From Mesomycoplasma conjunctivae (GTDB taxonomy: Bacteria; Bacillota_I; Bacilli_A; Mycoplasmatales; Metamycoplasmataceae): DNA of 64,000 nucleotides. The notes beneath the pieces are model-generated. The model made no database searches, was not told the DNA's origin, and worked only from the letters and a program-made list of their open reading frames with translations. Below, one piece after another: positions 55,977 to 64,000 of the stretch (positions within the stretch are counted from its first letter, which is position 1; every line of letters starts with the position of its first letter). Position numbers and translations under genes: made by a program. The DNA lies in NCBI RefSeq assembly GCF_000026765.1, contig NC_012806.1, positions 388,304-452,303 of the forward strand, read 5' to 3'.

Positions 55977-58900
55977 ATGGCTGAATTTAACGAAAAAACA
56001 AGAGTTCAAATACCTGCATTAGTGCATTTGTTAAGACTTGGATACATATATCTTGGAAGAAATTCTGATAGTAAAAAATCATTTGAATATGATGCTACTA
56101 CCAATATTGCTATCGAGATTTTTAAAGAAAAATTTTTTCAATTAAATCCGACTTTTAAAGGTGATTTTAACGAGGTGTTACGTGAAATAAAACACGACCT
56201 AAACAATGATGATTTAGGAATGAGTTTTTATAACCGTTTAATCTCAGATAATCAAAAATTAATAGATTTTGATAATATCAATAACAACTCTTTTCATTTC
56301 ACTGGAGAATTTTCTTACCGTAACGAAGGCGAAGAACTAAGACCTGATATAACCTTATTTATTAATGGTTTACCCTTAGTTTTTATCGAGGTTAAAACAC
56401 CTAATAATCCTGGAGGTGTCGTTGCTGAAGCCGAAAGGATGAATAACAAAAGATTACCAAATCGCAAATTTAAAAGATATATAAACATTAACCAATTAAT
56501 GATTTTTTCAAATAATATGGAATACGATAATGTTGACGGTATTGCGCCAGTTGAGGGCGCGTTTTACAGCACTGCGGCAAAGCAAAAAGCGTTTTTCAAT
56601 TGCTTTAGAGAAGATTCAGATAAGTTTATCAATGACTATCCTTATGGACCTATAGATAAAGATATAGAAAAACAAATCATTGGTGATTTTAATGCACATA
56701 CATTACTTTGGGCTCCAGAATACAAAACAAATTTATATTTTGATACCCCCACAAATAGAATTATCACATCTTTATGTTCTCCAGAAAGATTGCTTTTTAT
56801 CATTAAATACGGTATTGCCTATTTAAACTATAATAAAGAACTAGATGGTAATATCGAGCAATTTAACCTAAAACACATAATGCGATATCAACAATTGCTA
56901 GCTACATTAGCGGTTCGTGATACCCTTAATGAAGGTAAAAAGTCAGGAATTATTTGACACACTCAAGGGAGTGGAAAAACTGCACTGTCATATTATTTAA
57001 TAAGATATTTGAATGACTATTTTTCTTCCCAAAACAAGGTTGCTAAATTTTACTTTATTGTCGACAGATTGGATTTACTAGAACAAGCTAAACAAGAATT
57101 CGAATATCGTGGTTTGTCAGTTAAAACGCCTCGCAATAAAGAAGAATTAATGGCACAATTCCAAACAACACATGCTACCGAAGGCATTGATGGAAAAATG
57201 GAAATAACCGTAGTTAATATCCAACGATTTGATGAAAAAGATGAGATCAATATTCCTGATTACTCAGTAAATTTACAAAGAATTTTTATAATAGATGAAG
57301 CGCACAGAAGTTATAAAAAGGGTGGTAGTTTTTTAGCAAATTTATTTAATGCTGATACTAACTCAATAAAAATTGGCTAACTGGCACACCGCTTTTAAGA
57401 AAAGATAAAGAATCATGGTCTATATTTGGCAATTATATTCACACATATTATTATGATAAATCTATAAAAGATGGCTATACACTAAAAATTATCAGAGAAG
57501 ACGTTGAAACTTCATGTAAATTTAAACTAGAAAAAATATATGACAGCCTACAAGAATTAGCGCAAAAAAAAGATGTAAAAATGTCTAATATTATTGAACA
57601 TGATTCATATGTTGAGGAACTTACAAAATTCATAATCAGAGATTTTAAACAATTTCAAATATCTCGCGAGAGCAATTCATTAGGAGGCATGGTTATTTGC
57701 GAAACAAGCAACCAAGCGAAAAAAATATATAATTTTTTCAACAAGATCCAAAGCAATGCAGAAGATAATGAGTTTGAAAAAACCAATTTAAAAGCTGCTC
57801 TAATTTTACATGACACTGATGATAAGGCCACCAGAATAAAGTATATCAACGACTTTAAAAAAGGGAACAATATTGATATTTTAATTGTTTATAACATGCT
57901 TTTAACTGGTTTTGATGCACCTAGACTAAAAAAAATATATTTTGGTCGAAAATTAACTGACCATACATTGCTACAAGCTATAACTCGCGTTAATAGACCA
58001 TATGAACAAAATACATACGGTTATATTATTGATTTTGCTGACATTAAGAAAAATTTTGATGATACAAACAAGGCATACCTTCACGAATTACAAAAAATAA
58101 GTGAACCAAGTGAAATAGAATCATATGATGTGTTAAATAGCATTATTGAAGATAAAGACAAATTAATTGAAAATGTAAAAAATGCATCAAACAAATTATT
58201 TAAATACACAATTAACAACTTGGAAATTTTTAATTCAGAAATATCTGAAATTGACGATAAAAAACATTTAATCGACTTAAGAAATGTATTATTTAGCGCA
58301 AGAGATTCATTTAATTTGGTTAGAACTTGAGGCGATGAAGTTTTGAAGGAAAAATTTAATGAAATCAAAATTGAAAATCTCCCAATTTTGATTAATCTAC
58401 TTACAAAAAGAATAAATATAGTAAACCAAAAACTTGCATTAAAAGATAATGAATCATTTCAATCATCTATGAACAAAATCATGAATAATATTGAATTCAT
58501 ATTTAAAAAAACTTTGGTTAATGATGAATTAAAAATTGTCTCTACAGATATATTAAATGAAAAATGGGTTCAAATATCAAGAGAATTTGAAGCAAATATC
58601 GATACAAAAGATCCAGAGTACTCATCTTTACTCTCAATAATAAGAGACAAATTTGCTAAAAGAGGTTTCATTATTAAAAATATGGATGAATTCTATGAAT
58701 CTTCCACATTTTTGGATAAAACATTATCTAATATAAAAAAGATTAACAAGGATAATAACAATTTACTAGCCAAGTATGACAATGACCAAAAATTTGTTCG
58801 TATACATAAACGGATTTTGGATTTAAACAAAAAACATGCTGATGAAAAAAGTGAATTAATTCTTTCAAACAATAATCATGAAATAATGAATGTGTTAAAA

Positions 58901-59095
58901 ATGATAAAAAACAACATAGATAATGAAATTTATAAAAAGCGTTCTATTTTAAATAATCAAGGTTTCTTTAAAAAAACAATTAGTAGCACAATATATAACA
59001 TTTTTGAAGAAGAAAAAATTGAAATGAATAATGAAGATATTAAATTCATTATTAATAATATTGAAGAGGGATACATTAGTCAAATCAAACAATAA
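55977..59095 (+). pseudogene. hsdR: Type I restriction subunit HsdR, frameshifted
   Basis: The first frame (55977-57380, 467 residues) carries the nuclease domain (LRPDITLFINGLPLVFIEVK), Walker A WHTQGSGKTALS and DEAH-type FIIDEAHRS. It hits TAA right after NSIKIG. The next frame continues from 57377 with LTGTPLLRKDKESW (helicase motif III), MLLTGFDAPRLKKIYF, ITRVNRPYEQN and an ordinary C-terminus to 59095. One base is missing in what should be GLTGTP. The truncated product keeps the nuclease but lacks most of the translocase, so DNA cutting is probably lost. A sequencing error is the main alternative. It precedes hsdM by 23 bases; AAGGATAA lies before the start. Confidence 0.88.
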
Positions 59096-59118
59096 TTTAT
59101 AGAATAAGGAAATAATAA

Positions 59119-60759
59119 ATGAACTTAAAAGAAAAGACAATTAGTTTAATTGATGCATTAAAAGCAACTTGTCAGCATTATGGAATTGGAAATGATGGTA
59201 ATGAGTATAAGGTAATTACCCAGGTTTTTCTTTATAAATTCATAAATGATAAGTTTGGATATGAAATTAAAAAAGTTAGTCCTGAATTAAATGTCGCAGA
59301 CAAATGAGATGAATCTTATGCTAATATGAGCGAAGAAAAAAGAAAATCATTACTTAATAGACTTAAAGCAGATGTTCCGCTTCTTGAGCCCCAGCATTTA
59401 ATTTCTGGACTTTGAAATCAGCAAAAAAAAGGTAATTTTGCACAAATTTTCGATTCAACAATGGAAGAAATAGCTGCTAAAAATGAAGCAATTTTCGCAA
59501 CAGAAACTGTTCATAAAACAAGAATTCCTATTTTTGAAAAACTTACAATTTATGTTACCGATGATATCAAAAGGTCAGATTTTGCCAGAGCATTAGTTGA
59601 TAAATTGGTTAATTTTTCTTTTGAAGAAGCTCTTGGTGAACACTATGATTTTTTTGCAGATATGTTTGAATATCTTCTAAAGGACTACAACACAAATGGA
59701 GGTGGAAAATACGCAGAGTATTACACCCCTCAATCAATTGCCAAAATAATGGCAAAATTACTCATTGGTGAACAAAAAGAGTTTAATAGCATTGAAATTT
59801 ATGACCCTTCTGCTGGGACAGGAACGCTTGTAATGGCATTATCACACAGCATAGGTATTGATAGATGCACTATTTACACTCAAGATATTTCACAAAAAAG
59901 TAATAAGATGCTGAAATTTAATTTGATTTTAAATGGATTAGTTTCTTCATTACAAAACGCTATTCAAGGAGATACCTTGACCTCTCCATATCACAGAAGT
60001 GATGACAACAAATCATTAAGACAATTTGATTTTGTTGTTTCTAACCCACCTTTTAAATTAGATTTTTCAGAAACTAGAGAAAAATTATCTACTATGCCTG
60101 AGCGTTTTTGAGGTGGTGTGCCTAAGGTTCCGCCAACAAAAAAAGATAGTATGGCAATTTATACTTTATTTATTCAACATGTTATTAATTCATTAAAGAA
60201 CGAAACAGGTAAAGGCGCAATTGTTATTCCAACCGGCTTTATCACATCTAAATCGGGTGTTGAAAGTAAAATTTTAAAAAGAATTGTTGATGAGAAAATA
60301 GTTTATGGTTGTGTAAGTATGCCATCTAATGTGTTTGCAAATACTGGCACTAATGTTACAGTACTATTCTTTGATAATGCTAGAAACCACGATAAAGTAA
60401 TTTTGATTGATGCCTCAAAACTAGGCGAAGATTACAAGGATGGAAAAAACAAAAAAAGAAGATTAACTGAAAAAGATATTGACTTAATAATAAACACATT
60501 TAACAATAAAGAATCAATTGCCGACTTTTCAATAGCGGTCTCATATGATGATATAAAAGAAAAAAACTACTCACTGTCAGCCGGCCAGTATTTTGATATT
60601 AAAATTGATTATGTTGAAATAACCCAAGAAGAATTTGAAGCTAAAATGAATAAATATCAAAGCGAACTTCAAAAATATTTTGAAGAGGGAGATAAGCTTC
60701 AAAAAGAAATAATGGAACAACTGCAAAATTTAAAATTATCTAAAAAAAATATTTCATAA
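59119..60759 (+). CDS. hsdM: Type I DNA methyltransferase HsdM
   Basis: 546 residues with TGA as Trp. The N-terminal helical domain is followed by SAM motif I DPSAGTGTL (about residues 229-237), catalytic NPPF in VVSNPPFKLDF (about 308), and the C-terminal GAIVIPTGFI and MPSNVFANTGTNV segments. It methylates adenine at sites chosen by HsdS. It appears intact. The usual tight coupling to hsdS is missing: 286 gene-free bases separate it from a half-length plus-strand hsdS, and a full hsdS faces it on the other strand. Confidence 0.95.
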
Positions 60760-61045
60760 CATTTTTATTTGTGGCCTAGAAAAATGAATATGATGCAGTA
60801 AATGATAAATTGAAGTTGATATTGATTGCAACAATACACAAAACTAATGTGCTTATTCAATATTCTAAGTTAAAGATGATAGTAAGCAAGACACAGACAT
60901 TGAATTGCGGTGTTATAAAGTTATAATAAATAAAACTCCGCGCATTAAATTATTAAAAAACTCTAAAACTACGTTTTAACAAAGGAAAAATAACGATAAT
61001 ATGTACATTAAATATTACCAATAAAAATGACTTTAAGGTGATGGA

Positions 61046-61537
61046 ATGAAAAAATTAATGAATTATGCAATTTATTCAAATGAAAAATTAAGTATTGATG
61101 GTCTTGATGTTTTTTATGTTGGTGTTGAAAACATTTTGCCAAATAAAAAGGGTATTAAACCTTCCTCGTTTGTGCCAAAAACCGGGAAATATACTAAATT
61201 TGAGAAATATGATATTTTGCTAGGTAATATAGGTCCTTATTTAAAGAAGATTTGACTAGCAGATAAAACTGGGTTAGCAAGTCCTGATGTTTTGGTTATA
61301 AAACCATTAGAATCTAGATTTGGAAAATATATTTATGCACACCTTTTAAATGATGTTTTTTTTAAATATGCAATGCTTGGAGTAAAAGGTTCAATATTGC
61401 CTCGTTGTGATAAAAATCATATTATGAACTATTCAATACCTGATGTTAAAAATAAGGAAAAGATAGGTGATTTTATCTACTTCATTAATAAAAAAATTGA
61501 AATAAATAATAAAATAAACGATAATTTATTTGTCTAG
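61046..61537 (+). CDS. hsdS: Half-length HsdS (one target recognition domain)
   Basis: 163 residues with TGA as Trp. It holds one recognition domain (DVFYVGVENILPNKKG ... YDILLGNIGPYLKK ... GSILPRCDKNHIMNYSIPD) and the start of the conserved central helix (NKKIEINNKINDNL), then stops after FV. It ends exactly beyond the 14-bp element TAAACGATAATTTA (61515-61528) and overlaps the 3' end of the convergent full hsdS by 4 bases. A full HsdS is ~400 residues with two such domains. Inversion at the 14-bp element would extend it in frame with the second half of the convergent gene. Confidence 0.85.
61484..61528 (+). repeat. hsdS inversion site, plus orientation
   Basis: About 45 bp matching, inverted, 62251-62295 with few mismatches; the last 14 bp TAAACGATAATTTA are identical. 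A third, direct copy of the 14-mer lies at 63823-63836. Confidence 0.75.
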
Positions 61538-62781
61538 TCTTCAATAGTAACTTGGCCATTTAAAAGAAGAGGTAGTAGATAATCGCGAAGCTCAGTAATT
61601 TTTCTGTTTGAACAGATATTTTCTGTAATTTGTTCATAAATTGGTTTTGTAATTTTATGAAAATTGAGTAAAGTTCTGCGGTCCGGAATTAAAATATTAA
61701 TAAAATTCAAATCATTGTTATTTACAGATTCTTGCGTTGCTCCGTGAGAAAGAATATCTTTTGCCATTTCGAAGTATGAGCTATTTATAAAAGAAGATAT
61801 ATACTCGAAAGAATTTTTTTCACATTCTAAACCGCAAAAACCTGTAGATAAAATCCCTTCATTAATCATAAAATCCATATTATCCGTAATGAATAAGTGT
61901 TTAACACTATTTTTCATTTTTGCAAATCAAACAGAGCTTTTTATTGGTTGCATATTAGCCCTGCTTTCTCGATTTTGGTATAAAACCTTATTCCCTGATG
62001 ATATTTCTTTGTTATTGATGTCTGCTGTTGCAAAGTAAGTTTTTTCTTTGAATATATTAACACCGGGTTTAATTATTCTTGATATAGTGTTATTAGCTAA
62101 TGTTTCAATTGACCATCCTTTAGGAATATATCTCTTTAATTCTTCATTAAATACCATTTCTCCACCTGATGATTTGTATGGATTTCCATTTTCATCAGGA
62201 AAGTCAAATTGAGTAAACCAATAATCATAAAGCAGTTTGGTTTGCTTCTCTAAATTATCGTTTATTTGTCTATTTATTTCGATTTTTTTATCAATAATCG
62301 ATAAAACATTTGAAATTTTTTTCTGCTCGTCCAATTTTGGGCAAGCTAACTTATATTCAGAAAAAGTATTTTTACTAATAATTGGCACAACAGTTGAACT
62401 TCCACTATGTAAATTTAATACCTTACCCAATTCGAGCATCGCATAGTAAATGAAATCTATATCATATTTTGTTTCATTAACAATGATTGAGTTTATTTGT
62501 TGATTTGTAACTGTTTCTGAGGAAGTCATTGCAACTTTACCAATAGAGCCTATACAACTTACGCATATTGCATTTTTAGGTATAATTGATCCTTTTACTG
62601 AGTTTTTACCATCTTCGGTCAAATATTTATTCGTATTTTTAATATATTTCGTTGATCAATCATCAGATGGCGTGAAAAAAGGTGTTTTTCCACCATAAAA
62701 TGAACTATTTGATGTTTTTGGCGTTTTGCCAGTAACTACTTTACCAATTTCACTGATTTTAACTTTTTTTCATTCATTCAT
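61534..62781 (-). CDS. hsdS: Full-length HsdS specificity subunit
   Basis: 415 residues with TGA as Trp. First recognition domain MNEWKKVKISEIGKVVTGKTP ... CVSCIGSIGKVAM ... ISKNTFSEYKLACP, central helix IDKKIEINRQINDNLEKQTK with LYDYWFTQFDFP, second domain KGWSIETLANN ... THE-like SHGATQESVNNNDL, final helix ITELRDYLLPLLLNGQV. It directs HsdM/HsdR to a bipartite target. It lies on the opposite strand to hsdM, four bases after the recombinase gene, so it would be expressed with the recombinase. Confidence 0.92.
62251..62295 (-). repeat. hsdS inversion site, minus orientation
   Basis: Reverse complement of 61484-61528 over the central conserved helix of the full hsdS, in the same codon phase (ATA AAC GAT AAT TTA). 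Confidence 0.75.
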
Positions 62782-62785
62782 TTTT

Positions 62786-63766
62786 CTACCCTATATATTT
62801 TTGATGTGCTTTTTTCACATTACTTTGCTTTACCATTGCATATTTTAGTGTCGTATCGACTTTTTCATGACCCAATAGCCTTTGAACTTGTTCAATTGGC
62901 ATTCCTTTATCTATTGCAATTGTTGCCAATGTTCGTCTGAATTTGTGAGGATGAACTTTTTTAATATTAAGATCTTTACCAATTTTTCTGAGTCTTGATT
63001 CTATTCCATTTATACTAATTCTACCATATGGCAGTTTTAATGAAACAAACAAGGATTTGTTTTTATCCACTCTTGAATCTAAATATTTTTTTAAATGAAT
63101 TTTTGTTCTAGCATCAAAATATACAATTCGTTGCTTATTTCCTTTTCCTACTACTATACACTCCCGTTCATTAAAATCTACATCTTCAATATTTAGTTTT
63201 ACTAACTCCCCAACCCTCATTCCTGTGGAAGCTAAAATGTCAATCAATGCTAAATCTCGGTAATTATTGACATTATCTCTCATTATTTCAAGTTCTTCAT
63301 CTGAATATGTTTCCTTAACGGTTATTGGTGCTTTAACTTTTTTAATTCTTCTAACTGGACTTTTTACGATGTAGTTTTCATCCTCTAGTCAGGAAAAGAA
63401 ACTTGATAATATTCTCCTTATATTATCTATTGTTACCTTACTTGAATTATTTTTGTATTGATAATTTGACAAATAATTTCTCAAATCATTTGTCTCAATC
63501 TCATTAATTTGTTTATTTATTGATTTAACCATTGAATCAATAGTAGAAATATAGTATTTTATTGTTTTGTCGGAACAACCTTCTAATGTTTTTGAACCTA
63601 TAAATAATTCAACTATTTTTTCATTAGATACATCATCGTTGTTATTTGAATTATTTTGCGCTAATATTAATTCCTGTTTTAGAACGTTTTTAAGTTCATT
63701 CATTTGCTTGTTATTTAAGCAGTGTTGCATTTTCTGCAAAATATTTTTAATATATTTATCATTCAT
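62786..63766 (-). CDS. Tyrosine recombinase of the hsd locus (XerC/HvsR-like)
   Basis: 326 residues with one TGA-encoded Trp. The N-terminal SAM-like core-binding domain has SDKTIKYYISTID; the catalytic domain has Arg in STGMRVGELVKL (about 184), Lys region GKGNKQR, HPHKFRRTLA (His about 274, Arg about 277), LLGHEKVDTT (His about 300) and the nucleophile Tyr about 309 in TLKYAMVK. All active residues are present. It sits among hsdS copies carrying inverted 14-bp sites, so it is the likely invertase of this locus, as known for recombinase-linked hsd loci in mycoplasmas such as M. pulmonis. Start ATG 63766 follows AGGAGATTAT. Confidence 0.93.
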
Positions 63767-63822
63767 ATAATCTCCTAAATAAAAACTGGTTTAAAGCAGT
63801 TGAGTTTAATTATATATTCAAC

Positions 63823-63836
63823 TAAACGATAATTTA
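63823..63836 (+). repeat. Third copy of the 14-bp hsdS recombination element
   Basis: TAAACGATAATTTA, upstream of the recombinase gene and abutting the 3' end of another hsdS; homology with 61515 onward begins exactly here. Confidence 0.75.
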
Positions 63837-63841
63837 TTTGT

Positions 63842-64000
63842 CTAGTCTTCAATAGTAACTTGGCCATTTAAAAGAAAGAGGTAGTAGATAATCGCGAAGC
63901 TCGGTGAATTTTTCTGTTTGAACAGAATATTTTCTGTAATTTGTTCGAGAAATTGGTTTTGGAATTTTATGAAGAATTGAAGTGAAAGTTTCTGCGGTCC
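63842..64000 (-). pseudogene. hsdS: 3' end of another hsdS at the window edge
   Basis: On the minus strand it ends NGQVTIED then TAG, like the hsdS at 61534. Compared with 61534-61682 it has several single-base insertions (for example GAAAGAGG for GAAGAGG, ACAGAATATT for ACAGATATT) and substitutions, which shift the frame repeatedly. Either a decayed copy or raw sequencing error at a contig end. Confidence 0.65.

Overview
The window is a low-GC mycoplasma chromosome segment (Mollicutes). UGA is read as Trp almost everywhere: nearly every long gene is continuous only if TGA is sense. The proteins are AT-biased and Lys/Asn/Ile-rich. There are lipoproteins with Cys lipoboxes, a mycoplasma-type integrative conjugative element (ICE), an LppS/LppT-like surface protein pair and an invertible type I restriction locus. 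The gene families fit the Mycoplasmopsis/Metamycoplasma (hominis-group) lineages; I cannot name a species. All family names are from recognition, not from a database search.

Layout. (1) 1-14.6 kb: the right part of an ICE. A plus-strand transfer operon (tail of a membrane protein, TraE/VirB4-like ATPase, a small protein, a 1211-residue surface protein) ends at a terminator. A minus-strand block follows: ParA, a ribbon-helix-helix partner, then three tandem copies of a 351-residue ICE protein (Mbov_0400-like) with a complete dnaB helicase gene spliced into the array. A divergent plus-strand DDE transposase-like gene closes the ICE, followed by iterated ACTTGCTA boxes. (2) 15-20 kb: tRNA-Thr(GGU), a solitary HNH nuclease, ymdB-like phosphodiesterase, metK and a membrane protein. 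(3) 19.8-25.8 kb: the minus-strand cluster degV-dnaX-ybaB-recR-tmk-holB-rsmI, with overlapping or nearly abutting genes. (4) 25.9-33.8 kb: lplA and an alpha/beta hydrolase (plus); a DJ-1-like protein, glycosyltransferase, phosphohexomutase, serS and eno (minus). (5) 33.9-41.1 kb: a giant 1941-residue GDSL lipoprotein preceded by a short leader-like ORF and an 18-bp hairpin that buries its ribosome binding site, then a second lipoprotein. (6) 41.1-46 kb: an smr gene cut by a complete IS3-family element, then mutM, rpiB and ptsI. (7) 46-53.2 kb: a two-gene adhesin-like operon with a poly-Ser tandem repeat. (8) 53.2-64 kb: accessory DNA with KilA-N gene debris carrying large palindromes, a DUF4143-type ATPase with paired operator-like repeats, an IS relic, and a type I R-M locus: hsdR (frameshifted), hsdM, a plus-strand half hsdS, a convergent full hsdS, a tyrosine recombinase and the tail of another hsdS.

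How it fits together. The ICE carries transfer, partition-like and excision/integration functions. The R-M locus looks phase-variable: inversion between two 14-bp TAAACGATAATTTA sites would rebuild a full plus-strand HsdS directly behind hsdM, while the frameshift in hsdR suggests that restriction itself is off. The last ~150 bases look like an error-rich contig end.
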